Assembly (NCBI GenBank): GCA_013824835.1
Contig: PNOM01000021.1
Span: 1-37,596 of the forward strand
Direction of reading: 5' to 3'
Origin: Syntrophus sp. (in: bacteria)
GTDB taxonomy: Bacteria > Desulfobacterota > Syntrophorhabdia > Syntrophorhabdales > Syntrophorhabdaceae
DNA length: 37,596 nt
This document shows, piece by piece, positions 1 through 8,494 of the stretch; within the stretch, counting starts at the first letter, position 1, and every line of letters begins with the position of its first letter. The notes beneath the pieces were generated by a model, which saw only the letters and a program-made list of their open reading frames with translations, ran no database searches and had not been told where the DNA came from. The position numbers and the translations under genes were made by a program.

Positions 1-107
1 GTCAGTGCCTTTGTGACAAGGAGAATATGGAACATGAAAAGAAAAAAGATGAATGCCGGCAGAATCTCAAGAAGTTCCTTTCTGATGGTGCTAATGATGT
101 TTTTCAT
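1..107 (-). CDS. Membrane protein, N-terminal fragment (runs off window)
   Basis: This reading frame starts at an ATG at 107-105 and runs off the left edge of the window, giving 35 residues. The protein begins MKNIISTIRKELLEILPAF and continues with a Phe-rich hydrophobic stretch (residues about 16-30) that looks like a first transmembrane helix. The start lies inside the restored end of the upstream DUF3313 gene, whose stop codon is at 93-91. The two genes therefore overlap by 17 bases and are probably translationally coupled. The short positively charged N-terminus followed by a helix is typical of small uncharacterised inner-membrane proteins. The family cannot be named from the part visible here. 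Confidence 0.5.
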   Translation of the reverse strand, partial: MKNIISTIRKELLEILPAFIFFLFMFHILLVTKAL

Positions 108-818
108 ATCCTTCCCCTGTTATATTTTCCCGGACCATGGGCTTCCATACCTCCCGGAGGGGCGCTATTGGTTCGGCTGCACCTTTTACCGCAGCATTTT
201 CCGGTCCTTCGCTTAAATCAACATTGTTCTTTTTCCCGATCCGCCTCTCTACATAAGCAGCGACCTGTTCGTTTGTCTGACCATCGAGAAACTCTACTTC
301 AATGGCAGAATCCCCTACATAGGGTGAACTCTCTACCCCCCCTTGGTAACAGTGCTTGATGCAAGGTCTGCAAAAGTAGCATAGGGCGTTACAAGAACCA
401 CTACACCTGCAAGGGGTTTCGTAGCGACAATTTCGGTAATAGCGGTCCGGATGTGTAATACCCCGGAGCCCGGTTCGGTCACAATGGGATATGTATCGCC
501 TGGGGTCTTCACGATTGTCTCATGGAAATAATCTGACAGCGCTTTTAATTGAGTGGGATCAATGCCTTTAAATTCAGCATCATCGCTATACCATATAGCA
601 ATCCTGTCCAGCAGGACTTTATCGTAGTTCTTTAAATTAAAATCATCTTTACGATGGAACTCTGCACCGCTCTTATCGGGAGAGGGTTTAAGGTGAGAAT
701 AATTACTTACAAAACTAAAGTATTTGTAATCTGACATGATTTTTACCCCGTAGCCCCCCAGGAGTCCTGAAGCTAATAGGAACATACAGATGTGGAGGAA
801 GATCCGTTTTGACTGCAT
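91..818 (-). pseudogene. DUF3313-type exported protein, frameshifted in a G7 run
   Basis: The start chosen is the ATG at 818 (MQSKRIFLHICMFLL), which has the ribosome site AGGAGGG seven bases upstream; an in-frame ATG further upstream at 890 has none. The first frame encodes a signal sequence and a DUF3313-like body (YSHLKPSPD, LLDRIAIWYSDD), then stops at 335-333 just after a run of seven G (plus-strand C at 336-342). In the next frame the sequence continues without a stop as VESSPYVGDSAIEVEFLDGQ and onward to a stop at 93-91. This is the expected end of the family, which has the pattern 'YVGD..IEVEF.D'. One added G would restore about 242 residues. DUF3313 proteins are normally lipoproteins; here the expected lipobox reads LLGGY, with Tyr where Cys should be. 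Either the gene is decaying or the homopolymer was misread. The function of the family is unknown. Confidence 0.7.
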
Positions 819-1011
819 TGCACCCTCCTGTTCAGGGAGACGGTCAATAATCTCTGTATGCACTATAGGCACTTTTATTGCCTTTGTCACTGTCCGTTAA
901 ATATTTTGGCTATATTATTCCTTGACAATCTTGCCCCTTTTTTGTTCTACTAAATCAGCGTTTTTTATTCTGTTAGCCACCTGTTGTTAATATTTATAAG
1001 AGGAGCACTTG

Positions 1012-1998
1012 ATGAAAAGGGTTGGGATTATCGGAACAGGTTCGTATCTTCCTGAAAAGATTCTGACAAATCTTGATATTGAAAAATTCCTTGATACTTC
1101 TGATGAATGGATTTACACAAGGACTGGTATCAGATCGAGGAGGGTTGCAGCCCCTGACGAGGTGACCTCTGACCTGTGTAAAGTGGCATGTGAGCGGGCT
1201 ATGGAAATGGCCGGGGTGAAAGCAGATGATATTGATCTTATCATACTTGCAACGATAACGCCTGATACCCATTGCCCTGCAGGGGCAAACTGGCTTGAGG
1301 CAAAGCTGGGATGTGATAGAGCGGTTTCTTTTGACATAACCGCTGCATGCTCGGGGTTTATTTTCGCCCTCCACGTGGCAGACAGACTGATAAAGTCAGG
1401 ATCAAACAAAATGGTCCTTGTTGTTGCAGGAGAGATAATGACAAGGGTAGTTAACTGGAAGGAAAGGGAGAGCTGTATTCTATGGGGTGATGGTGCAGGC
1501 GCCGCGGTTGTTACTGCAACCGATTCCGGGGCTGAAGTGCTTTCCACCCACATCAATACCGATGGGGCGAACGGAGATACCCTGCTTATGCCCGGAGGCG
1601 GTTCGAAGACGACCCCAATATCTTACGAGAGTGTTGATAAGGGCCTCCATTTCCTGAAGCTCATCGAAGGGAACAAATCTTTTAAGGTCGCGGTGAACAA
1701 ATTTGCCGATGCCTGTGAAGAGGCACTTGCATATAACGGCTATACAATTGAGGACCCTGATGTGATCATTCCTCATCAGGCAAATATCAGGATTATCCAG
1801 GGAATGGCTAAAAAACTTAAGGTGCCCATGGAAAAGGTCTACCTGACCATCGAGAAATATGGTAATATATCCTCTGCTACTGTGCCCATAGCGCTGGATG
1901 AAGCGGTAAGGGACGGTACCATTACGAAAGACAAGCTTGTGCTTTTAACGGCATTTGGCGGCGGTCTCACGTGGGCCAGTTCTTTGATACGGTGGTAA
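1012..1998 (+). CDS. fabH: Beta-ketoacyl-ACP synthase III (FabH)
   Basis: FabH condenses acetyl-CoA (or another acyl-CoA) with malonyl-ACP and so starts each round of type II fatty acid synthesis in the cytoplasm. The 328-residue product has the normal family length and the full catalytic triad. Cys113 is in AACSGF, His255 in IPHQAN and Asn285 in YGNISSAT, and the C-terminus has the usual GGGLTWASSLIRW. The start is the ATG at 1012, eight bases after AGAGGAG; a TTG immediately upstream is less likely. The gene stands alone, divergent from the DUF3313 gene and 88 bases before tRNA-Ser, without other fab genes. A FabH-like synthase for secondary metabolism is possible, but the close match to housekeeping FabH motifs argues for fatty acid synthesis. 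Confidence 0.93.
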   Translation: MKRVGIIGTGSYLPEKILTNLDIEKFLDTSDEWIYTRTGIRSRRVAAPDEVTSDLCKVACERAMEMAGVKADDIDLIILATITPDTHCPAGANWLEAKLGCDRAVSFDITAACSGFIFALHVADRLIKSGSNKMVLVVAGEIMTRVVNWKERESCILWGDGAGAAVVTATDSGAEVLSTHINTDGANGDTLLMPGGGSKTTPISYESVDKGLHFLKLIEGNKSFKVAVNKFADACEEALAYNGYTIEDPDVIIPHQANIRIIQGMAKKLKVPMEKVYLTIEKYGNISSATVPIALDEAVRDGTITKDKLVLLTAFGGGLTWASSLIRW

Positions 1999-2086
1999 AC
2001 ATATTAAACTTTGAGTGTCGGGTTGTTGTTTTTTTGAATTCATAAAGTTTTTAACTCATCACTTAACACCCAACACTGATTCTACC

Positions 2087-2176
2087 GGAGGGATGGCTGA
2101 GCGGCCGAAAGCGGCGGTCTTGAAAACCGTTGGGCGTGCAAGCGCCCCGTGGGTTCGAATCCTACTCCCTCCGCCA
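2087..2176 (+). tRNA. tRNA-Ser (anticodon TGA)
   Basis: The 90-base sequence folds as a type II tRNA. The acceptor stem GGAGGGA pairs with TCCCTCC, followed by discriminator G and an encoded CCA. The anticodon loop CTTGAAA carries TGA, a long variable arm (GGGCGTGCAAGCGCCC) is present, and the T arm is GTGGG-TTCGAAT-CCTAC. The long variable arm and the anticodon identify serine. Its 3' end is the attachment site of the element that follows; the last 24 bases plus two more are repeated at 12650-12675, so the tRNA remains intact after integration. Confidence 0.97.
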
Positions 2177-2178
2177 TT
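2153..2178 (+). repeat. attL, direct repeat of tRNA-Ser 3' end
   Basis: These 26 bases (T-loop start, T stem, acceptor strand, CCA and two more bases) are exactly repeated at 12650-12675 in the same orientation. Position and length fit the core crossover site of a tRNA-targeting tyrosine integrase, whose gene lies just inside. Confidence 0.9.
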
Positions 2179-2214
2179 TATATTCAATGATTTCAAGCAT
2201 CTTGCCTTTTTTAA

Positions 2215-2233
2215 TTGTGTCTTATTTGTGTTC
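2215..2233 (+). repeat. Candidate integrase arm site, left copy
   Basis: The 19-mer TTGTGTCTTATTTGTGTTC occurs here and again, identically and in the same orientation, at 12590-12608. Both copies lie inside the element, 36 and 41 bases from the attachment cores. The last base is also the last base of the integrase stop codon. A related TATTTGTCTTC follows immediately, so the site may be a tandem pair. Confidence 0.55.
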
Positions 2234-3432
2234 TATTTGTCTTCTGAGGAACTCTTGATTTTCTTCAATTCAGTGACGTTGTTTTTCCGTTGAACTACAT
2301 CAAGAAGGGTATCGCTAAAGGCGTGATAATAGTTGTCAGTTGATCTCTTGTCAGCATGTCTCATAAGCCTCTGAGCCGTGTATCCATCCGTCAAGGGGAC
2401 AACCTGAGTGCAGAAGCTATGACGGGTTGCCTCATACGGCCTCACAGTGTTGCCGGTATATCTTACCCATATGTCATAAAGTGCCCTGTAAGTGAAGCCT
2501 TTCCCGTTGATCGGGTTAACGAATAGAAAGCCTAAAGAAAGCTTTCCTCTCATGTTACGGCGCACGATCTCTAAAGCTACATCATTCAAGGGAACAGGCA
2601 GCTTTGTATTTTCCTTTGTCGTTTCCCTGTATGTGTGGCCCGAAAGGGTTCGCTCTATCCACACTACTCTATTATCAGGGTCACATGATTGCATCAGAAT
2701 AGCGCAACATTCCCCCGGTCTTACCCCTGTTTCCATCATGAAGGCGAAAGGGTCCCGGACATTCTCGGGCATAAGGTCAAGCAATTCATGTTGCTGATCT
2801 GATCGTATGGCCCGGCGCTGTCTTGAATTGTCGCCCTTAATGGTTGGGAATACGGGTACTTTGTCAATCCGTCCATTCTGATGTAGCCAATTGAAGAAGG
2901 CCCGTAGAGAGTTCAAGACGTTCTTACGTGACTTTATACCGGGAAGAATATCAAGGGTCCTCTTGAAGTCTGCAAGCATCTTGAGGTTGATTTCTGTTAC
3001 GTCTATCCCATGGAAATAGGTGAAATAGGTGGCATTATATCCGCTGATGATTCGGAAGTATTCCGGCGATAGTTCCCCCGCCTTTGTCTCCTTTTCCTTG
3101 TCCTGGTAATAGTCCTCAATCTGATTCTCAAATTGTCTTTCTTTGATTTTGGTATCAAGGAAAAAGAGAGGGTCAAAAGGCACCCGATCATGGTTGTCCA
3201 TGGCTGAATTGAGCTTAGATAAGGCCCGCCCCGCTTCCTGATAGGTGAATGTGTGGCCCCGCTCATCCCGTCGCCTGTTATACCTCTTGCCATGCCAGTA
3301 AAACCGTACATAGCCGGTAGTATTGCCACATTGACAGACGGGTGAGTCCATCTTTTTATGACACCTATTGCAAAGAATAACCCCTTTCATATCGTCAAAA
3401 GGATTATAGTTTGAGGTCAAGGGCAATGTCAA
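2233..3432 (-). CDS. Tyrosine recombinase (integrase) with N-terminal zinc ribbon
   Basis: This enzyme integrates and excises the element at tRNA-Ser. The 399-residue form begins with a zinc-ribbon-like motif (Cys21, Cys24, Cys33, Cys35). A SAM-like core-binding region follows at about 95-190 and the catalytic domain at about 210-390. The catalytic residues visible are Arg238 in TGVRPGE, a probable Lys277, Arg337 in ATRHSF, His359 in LMRHAD and nucleophile Tyr368 in STDNYYHA. The usual His of the HxxR motif is Glu334 here. The start is uncertain: the TTG at 3432 has AAGGA six bases upstream, while the in-frame ATG at 3390 has a weak ribosome site but would still keep the zinc ribbon. The gene ends 55 bases from the attachment core and reads toward the tRNA. 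Its position as last gene of the minus-strand block suggests coupling to that operon. Confidence 0.93.
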   Translation of the reverse strand: MTLPLTSNYNPFDDMKGVILCNRCHKKMDSPVCQCGNTTGYVRFYWHGKRYNRRRDERGHTFTYQEAGRALSKLNSAMDNHDRVPFDPLFFLDTKIKERQFENQIEDYYQDKEKETKAGELSPEYFRIISGYNATYFTYFHGIDVTEINLKMLADFKRTLDILPGIKSRKNVLNSLRAFFNWLHQNGRIDKVPVFPTIKGDNSRQRRAIRSDQQHELLDLMPENVRDPFAFMMETGVRPGECCAILMQSCDPDNRVVWIERTLSGHTYRETTKENTKLPVPLNDVALEIVRRNMRGKLSLGFLFVNPINGKGFTYRALYDIWVRYTGNTVRPYEATRHSFCTQVVPLTDGYTAQRLMRHADKRSTDNYYHAFSDTLLDVVQRKNNVTELKKIKSSSEDK

Positions 3433-3492
3433 CTGGGTTCCTTCTCCCTATTCAGAATCATTAAAAAAATACCTTACTCCCTTCCTTCTGTC

Positions 3493-3900
3493 TCAATACG
3501 CGCCTTTCTGACCAATAGCCTCTTCAAGGGCTTTTAAACGGGCCTCAAGATCTTCGCTTTCTCTGGTTCGGAAGAATAGCTCCAGGACCTTTTCACAGGC
3601 CCGGAGCTTGATATTGTCTTGTTCAGCATCCATAAGCCCGGTTAAACCGTCAACCGCATCCGACAAGGCTGATTTTAAACGGTCCATAGCTTCTGAAACA
3701 ACCGCTGCTCTCTGCCGGTCTACTTCGGCCTTGAATCCGTCTATCTTTAGCCAGGTGAACCATGTTTGCTTTGTGATTTTGGCGAGCTTACACCCCTCTT
3801 CAATACTCTTTGCCACAAGAACCATGGGGATGGCCCGTTCCTGTTTTGCGGTTAAGGCCTTTACTGCTTTGGACGATTTCTGACGGATAGGGTAAATCAT
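3493..3900 (-). CDS. HTH protein, phBC6A51 / small-terminase-like
   Basis: The 135-residue product starts at the ATG at 3900, which overlaps the upstream stop codon (ATGA). Residues about 18-60 (LTAKQERAIPMVLVAKSIEE and on through a Trp-rich segment) match the helix-turn-helix pattern of the phBC6A51 group. That group is often found as the small terminase subunit next to phage packaging genes. The remainder is a long acidic helical region with coiled-coil character (LEARLKALEEAI), consistent with oligomerisation. No large terminase lies in the element. It may bind DNA for packaging by a helper phage, or act as an element regulator; homology alone does not decide. Confidence 0.6.
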   Translation of the reverse strand: MIYPIRQKSSKAVKALTAKQERAIPMVLVAKSIEEGCKLAKITKQTWFTWLKIDGFKAEVDRQRAAVVSEAMDRLKSALSDAVDGLTGLMDAEQDNIKLRACEKVLELFFRTRESEDLEARLKALEEAIGQKGAY

Positions 3901-4139
3901 TCCTTTTTCTCCACGTTCGGCACGGCCCAACCTTCGGCCCTCATCTCTTCAATGACTGAATCAACAATGGATTGAATTTCATCATCAGTAATATGTTCTT
4001 TAATTACTGGTGGCGCCGACCGCCGCGCTGCCTCTTTAAAAAAGGCCCTCTCTTCCGGTGTGTACTTCCTGTGCTCCGGGTATCGTGGTTGAAAAGCTTC
4101 TTCAATTTTTCGAATACGGCGCTTAACCTCTCTGGTCAT
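3897..4139 (-). CDS. Small hypothetical charged protein (80 aa)
   Basis: The start chosen is MTREVKRRIRKIEE at 4139, five bases after AGAGGGGG. Upstream in-frame codons belong to an overlap with the preceding gene. The product is a soluble, strongly charged helical protein with a Pro/Tyr/Arg-rich middle (PRYPEHRKYTPEER) and an acidic C-terminal helix. It has no motif I recognise. It overlaps its neighbours by 17 and 4 bases, so it is translated as part of the replication block of the element. Confidence 0.6.
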   Translation of the reverse strand: MTREVKRRIRKIEEAFQPRYPEHRKYTPEERAFFKEAARRSAPPVIKEHITDDEIQSIVDSVIEEMRAEGWAVPNVEKKE

Positions 4140-4335
4140 TTTGCCCCCTCTGTACCCTTTCTCTGGCTTCTCTGATCTTTTTGGCAAGCTTTGAATTGTC
4201 TGTAATCTCTCTGACGGGTATTTCCTCCCCCCGCTGCCGCCGTTCCCGTGCAAGCCTTATGCTTTCCGCAAGCCCGGTGCGCTCCCTGTCCCCTACCTGC
4301 AATTCAATTCTTTTAATGCGCTGGTCGATATTCAT
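4123..4335 (-). CDS. Small hypothetical charged protein (70 aa)
   Basis: The product starts MNIDQRIKRIELQVGDRE and is almost entirely charged, helical and without cysteines or membrane segments. The start has a strong AGGAGGG site that lies inside the last codons of the helicase gene, and its ATG overlaps the helicase TGA (ATGA). Its N-terminus resembles that of the next small gene (both have an RIKRIE/RIRKIE motif), so the two may be diverged copies or partners. No known function. Confidence 0.6.
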   Translation of the reverse strand: MNIDQRIKRIELQVGDRERTGLAESIRLARERRQRGEEIPVREITDNSKLAKKIREARERVQRGQNDQRG

Positions 4336-5690
4336 TTTAAACCCTCCTGTATTTTGTACACTCTTCCCCTGCTTATTGCCGATGATCGCAAAACGCCTAT
4401 ATTGCTATCCACATAGTCGTAGACTTTCGCCTGTTTCTTACCTGGTCCTGGACGTAGCACCCGGCCTATTACCTGTATGAGCTTGCCGCTAAATTTGATA
4501 GGCGTGGCGATAAAGGCCACTGACAAAGCCTTGCAGTCAAAGCCTTCACCTATAAGCTGTGTGGTTCCACATACGGCCCGAAGGGTACCGCTGTTCAGTC
4601 GGTCAACTATGACTTGCCTGTTTACTGTGGACACATCCCCAATTAATACCGCTGTTTCTATGCCTCTCTCCTGAAGGAGTCCAGCAAGAGCCCTGCAATG
4701 TTCTTTCCGATCTGAGAGAATGAGACAGGTTTCACCCTGTCTGTATTCCTTCTCAACATCCCGGACAATGAGCCTGTTCCTCTCTGTGTCCTCGGTAAGC
4801 TCCGTAATCATGCCGCTGTATTCCTCTGTAGGGTCAAGCCAAGTAGTGAAAGCGGTCTCTCTTTTAATTACCTCTAAGGGCACAAGGTCGCCGGATTGTA
4901 TAAGGTCGCTCTTCTCTATCCTGTGAACCACATCGCCCAAATAGAAGTAAATCAACCGGGTTAATCCATCCCGCCTGTAGGGTGTAGCAGAAAGTCCCAA
5001 AATGTACTTTGCATCAAAGCCGGTTATTACCTCAAGAAAGGTGGTGCTTGGCGTGTGGTGACATTCATCAACGATCACCTGGCCGAAATGCTTATAGATA
5101 TCATGCTTTTTTAGGCTTTGGACTGTTCCTATGGTGATCTTGCCTATATGCTGCTTACCGTTGCCTATCATGCCTATTTCCTTAACGGGAATATTGAGAA
5201 ATGAAGCCGCCCGGTCTATCCATTGGGTAAGCAATTCCTTTGTGTGGACAATGACAAGTGTCGGTTGCTTTCTCGTTGCAATGATCGACAAGGCCAGTAC
5301 CGTCTTGCCTGAACCTGTGGGAGCCGTAAGGGTTCCGTGATCTCGCTTAAGGATTGCCGCTTTTGCTTCTTCCTGTGCAGGGGTCAACGTGCCGGTAAAG
5401 GTGAAGCTGTGATCTGGAAGGGTTCGTCTGTTGTCGATAACCCTGTAGGGTAGGTCATACCGCTTCAAGATAGAGATTGCCTGTTTTGTAAACCCTCTCG
5501 GACATATAAGGCCCTCAGTGACCTTCTTATAAAAGGTAAGGGTGTCGTCAGTATTTCCATTCCATCGCCCCCGTTTTTCATTTTCAAGATACTTCGGATT
5601 ATCCATAGTGAGGCGGTCGGTTATAATCCGGGCAACCTGTGACGGGATACCTCGAAAGGCGCAGAAGTGGTCAAGAGTTAAGGTAATCAT
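4332..5690 (-). CDS. DEAD/DEAH-box superfamily II helicase
   Basis: A 452-residue ATP-dependent helicase of the RadD/SSL2-like type, expected to unwind DNA during replication or repair of the element. Visible motifs are Walker A APTGSGKT (about 123-130), motif II DECHH (about 208), motif III SATPYRRDG (about 234) and motif VI QVIGRVLRPG near the C-terminus. About 100 residues of unassigned N-terminal sequence precede the helicase core. The start is the ATG at 5690, one base after the upstream stop, with GAGGAA ahead of it; codons upstream are overlap. The gene is coupled to the AAA-type protein before it and the 70-residue protein after it. Target specificity cannot be read from sequence. Confidence 0.9.
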   Translation of the reverse strand: MITLTLDHFCAFRGIPSQVARIITDRLTMDNPKYLENEKRGRWNGNTDDTLTFYKKVTEGLICPRGFTKQAISILKRYDLPYRVIDNRRTLPDHSFTFTGTLTPAQEEAKAAILKRDHGTLTAPTGSGKTVLALSIIATRKQPTLVIVHTKELLTQWIDRAASFLNIPVKEIGMIGNGKQHIGKITIGTVQSLKKHDIYKHFGQVIVDECHHTPSTTFLEVITGFDAKYILGLSATPYRRDGLTRLIYFYLGDVVHRIEKSDLIQSGDLVPLEVIKRETAFTTWLDPTEEYSGMITELTEDTERNRLIVRDVEKEYRQGETCLILSDRKEHCRALAGLLQERGIETAVLIGDVSTVNRQVIVDRLNSGTLRAVCGTTQLIGEGFDCKALSVAFIATPIKFSGKLIQVIGRVLRPGPGKKQAKVYDYVDSNIGVLRSSAISRGRVYKIQEGLK

Positions 5691-5691
5691 G

Positions 5692-7533
5692 TTATTCCTC
5701 GATCTCGTCAATGAAGTCATTGTCATCATCATTGATATTTATTTCAGTTGATATTATTTCAGTGGTTGAGGTGGCAAGGTGGCTATAATGCCTATTATCA
5801 AGAGTTTCTGAACTGCCACCTGTTTTTCCTATGTGGCTATATGTGGCTGCATTGTGGCTGTTACCGCCACCTTCCGCCACTTCAATTATTTCAGTGGCAG
5901 TCAGTAGATTGCCCATTAATAGTGGTTTAGCCACTTCGCCACTTAAGCCACTTATTTGATAACGATTGAAAATATTTTCTATTTTGCTTCTGGTAAAAAG
6001 GTAATGGTGTTTTTTATTATCTTTCTTTCCCTCGTACCGGGTAAATAGAGCCAGTTTCTTAATGGCTTTCCCTGTCCATGTAACGTGACTTTTGACTTTC
6101 GCACCTTCCGGCAAGGGTATTTTGTCGGCTATTTCGGACACAGTGAAAACAGCCTCTTCCCTGTATCCCAACAGATCGCGTATAGCATCAAATAGAAGCT
6201 CTTCGCCTTCTGAAAGCCCTGCCTGTGTCTCTGTCATGCTTTCAAGGAAGAAAGCCTTTATGCTATTCCTTTCTACTGGCGGCACATTCTCAAGGGTAAG
6301 TATTGTGTCTATTGGTCGCCACAATTCCCGTACCCTTTGTGTCATGTCGGCCCCTGCTGTTTCATATATGGCTTTCACGTCCTGCCAGCGGGTAAGAGCA
6401 AGCCTATATAGCTTGTCTCTCAGTTTCCCCCATATTGGAAGAAATGCCTCCGGGTAGGGATATTCTCTTTCAGCCCGCACCATGTTGATCTCGATACATC
6501 TGTCTTTGAGGTCGGAATCTATTTCTTTTATGGATGCAAAGGCTTTTGGTGCATAGGTGCAGAATTCAACAACTTTTCTGCTCTTCTGTGTGATCTGGAC
6601 AATGCGCCGTTTGCCGCCTTCCGGGGTGTATGAATCCGCAAGAATCCCCAAAATATCAACGTTGTTTTTGTCTGACAGTGATTCTGCCTGATCCATAAGA
6701 AGGGTAGCCCGTACCCCGTCTATTGAGTCAGACATTGAAGCAACAGAAATACCCCTTGTTTTAAAGGCATTGAAGCAAAGCCTCATGAGAATATCAAGGC
6801 CCCTGCTTTTTCCACATTGTTTCTTTCCATAGAAGAACAGAAAAGGGAAAGCATGAAAACACCTGTGGAAATAGGTGGCAATAATCCAAGAAGAAATTAA
6901 CCCGTATATGGCATCATTCGGAAATTCAATATATCCCTGAAGGGTCTGTTTTATCTCGTGATATAACCCCGTAGGTGAAACAGGGTTCTGTTGAAACTTC
7001 TGTATTCCTGTCTTGCTCCATCGGTCTGCAAGGTCGCATAGAATGCGTTCTCGCATGTCGAAGATGATCTTTTCTTCTCCGATCTTGCATACAGGCCCAG
7101 GGGCAAGGATTATCCCCCCAGGATGAGAAATGATAAAAATATCCCTTGTCGCGGGTGCATCGGCAATAATAACGGTTTCCTTGAATCCCAGACTTAAAAA
7201 AAGATGGTTCACCTCATACGAGGGGTGAGCTATGACAATTCCATCTGTCATTTCTTCTGGTGCTGCTTTGGGTGCATACTTCTCCAGCTTCTTTCTGATA
7301 GTGCGCTGTTGTATACCGGTGGCCTTTGACAACTTTGTCGTCAATGAGTCATGTTCAAGTTCATCAGGCAGTAAGGCAATACGCTTTATGATCTTGTGAA
7401 TATCGTCAATCCCGGTATCCTTCTTGAGCCCGGCTATATCTGCTTCAACTGTCTGGTATGTGTCGCCGCTCTGATCATCAGTTGCCATAACCTGATTTTC
7501 AAATCCTTGCAGTCCGTCTGTATTCTCAACCAT
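5692..7533 (-). CDS. AAA-type ATPase / replicative helicase-like protein
   Basis: A 613-residue protein with a P-loop FYGKKQCGKS (about 234-243) and a Walker B-like LLMDQAE (about 278-284). This arrangement is seen in phage and plasmid proteins that act downstream of an AEP primase. The N-terminal 100 residues hold a winged-helix-like segment (TGIQQRTIRKKLEKY). The C-terminal 60 residues are low-complexity and Ser/Thr/His/Asp-rich. The start is the ATG at 7533, seven bases after GGGGAG and one base after the upstream stop; an ATG at 7548 is the alternative. The primase immediately upstream suggests they form a split primase-helicase that replicates the element. Assignment to a named family is by pattern only. 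Confidence 0.75.
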   Translation of the reverse strand: MVENTDGLQGFENQVMATDDQSGDTYQTVEADIAGLKKDTGIDDIHKIIKRIALLPDELEHDSLTTKLSKATGIQQRTIRKKLEKYAPKAAPEEMTDGIVIAHPSYEVNHLFLSLGFKETVIIADAPATRDIFIISHPGGIILAPGPVCKIGEEKIIFDMRERILCDLADRWSKTGIQKFQQNPVSPTGLYHEIKQTLQGYIEFPNDAIYGLISSWIIATYFHRCFHAFPFLFFYGKKQCGKSRGLDILMRLCFNAFKTRGISVASMSDSIDGVRATLLMDQAESLSDKNNVDILGILADSYTPEGGKRRIVQITQKSRKVVEFCTYAPKAFASIKEIDSDLKDRCIEINMVRAEREYPYPEAFLPIWGKLRDKLYRLALTRWQDVKAIYETAGADMTQRVRELWRPIDTILTLENVPPVERNSIKAFFLESMTETQAGLSEGEELLFDAIRDLLGYREEAVFTVSEIADKIPLPEGAKVKSHVTWTGKAIKKLALFTRYEGKKDNKKHHYLFTRSKIENIFNRYQISGLSGEVAKPLLMGNLLTATEIIEVAEGGGNSHNAATYSHIGKTGGSSETLDNRHYSHLATSTTEIISTEININDDDNDFIDEIEE

Positions 7534-7534
7534 T

Positions 7535-8494
7535 CTAAAGCTCCCCATTAACGGACCTTCCTTCCAGTGACAACCATAAGAGCCGCTGATATTTTTCTTT
7601 CTCTTCTCTGAGGTGCCCTGGTAGCCTCGATAAGCGAGCCGGATTAGAGCAAGCTCCATCAACACCCATAGGGGTTAGGATTCGGTCATAGAGCCGCTGC
7701 TTGATGTGGGTCTGCCAATCCTCCGCTGTCTCAACCTTTGCCAGTTTTTGAATGTCAAGCCATGCGTGAATTGACTTCCCCGCTGAATCTATCAAGGCGA
7801 CTATAGGCAGGTTTACTGCGCCCCAAAAGCGTATTTGTTTTTCGCGGGTAAGGTTGTCAAACTCAACAAGGCAATAGCGGTATGCCTTAACATTTCCGTC
7901 GCCTCGAAAGGTTTCTCCATCGCCGCTTTTCTTAGGTGCCGGGGTGCCCGTCAAGGGATTGAGAATAATATGAGGTGCAGTTTTTCTGTTGTTCTCGAAA
8001 TAAGTAATCCAGTCTTCAGTGGTTCGGATCGTCCTTCCCATGATCCCGGCCTCATGTCGTTCACCTATCCATAAAAGTGCATCAATGGGAAACAGGGTTT
8101 TGAGAAACAGAATAGAGTTCTTTTCTGTTTCCTCGTGTAGCCGGATCGGTGAGAGTTCGCATAAATCGGCCTCGTTACTTATCTTCCCTTGCTCTATGAT
8201 CCCCTGTAGAGAAGCCTTCCCGTTATTGATAATTGGCTTGGGTTTTGGTGCTGGTGTAAAACGTCCGCTGTTGTGGTCGCTCAAAGCCTTATTGATAGCG
8301 TCTTGTATCTCCCTGTCTGATACACGCCTTTTCCCTTGTGGGGTCATTGCCCTGATATCTTCAAAGATTTGGCTACCATCAAGACCGGCAATTACTCCCA
8401 GATTTGCCACGCTTAAAAGGGCAGTATGACAGCCGTTCCCGCCTGGCGGTGGGATATGGGCAAGGGCATCGTTATATTTAGTAAGTTCTCTCAT
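7535..8494 (-). CDS. AEP-like primase (archaeo-eukaryotic primase fold)
   Basis: This 319-residue protein probably makes primers for element replication. Residues about 15-72 resemble the helical PriCT-type module found with such primases. Residues about 205-295 carry what look like the AEP catalytic motifs: LVEFD (Glu211, Asp213), ALIDSAGKSIHAW (Asp236, Ser241, His243) and GVDGACSNPARLSRLPG (Asp279). The start is the ATG at 8494 inside the previous gene's last codons (overlap of 17 bases). The gene sits directly upstream of the P-loop protein. The unusual order, with the helical module before the catalytic core, is worth noting. Polymerase activity in addition to priming is possible. Confidence 0.75.
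   Translation of the reverse strand: MRELTKYNDALAHIPPPGGNGCHTALLSVANLGVIAGLDGSQIFEDIRAMTPQGKRRVSDREIQDAINKALSDHNSGRFTPAPKPKPIINNGKASLQGIIEQGKISNEADLCELSPIRLHEETEKNSILFLKTLFPIDALLWIGERHEAGIMGRTIRTTEDWITYFENNRKTAPHIILNPLTGTPAPKKSGDGETFRGDGNVKAYRYCLVEFDNLTREKQIRFWGAVNLPIVALIDSAGKSIHAWLDIQKLAKVETAEDWQTHIKQRLYDRILTPMGVDGACSNPARLSRLPGHLREEKEKYQRLLWLSLEGRSVNGEL

Noticed and set aside
921-960. A TTGACA box (922-927) as fabH promoter.
   Set aside because: No acceptable -10 box lies at 16-18 bases, so the promoter cannot be called.
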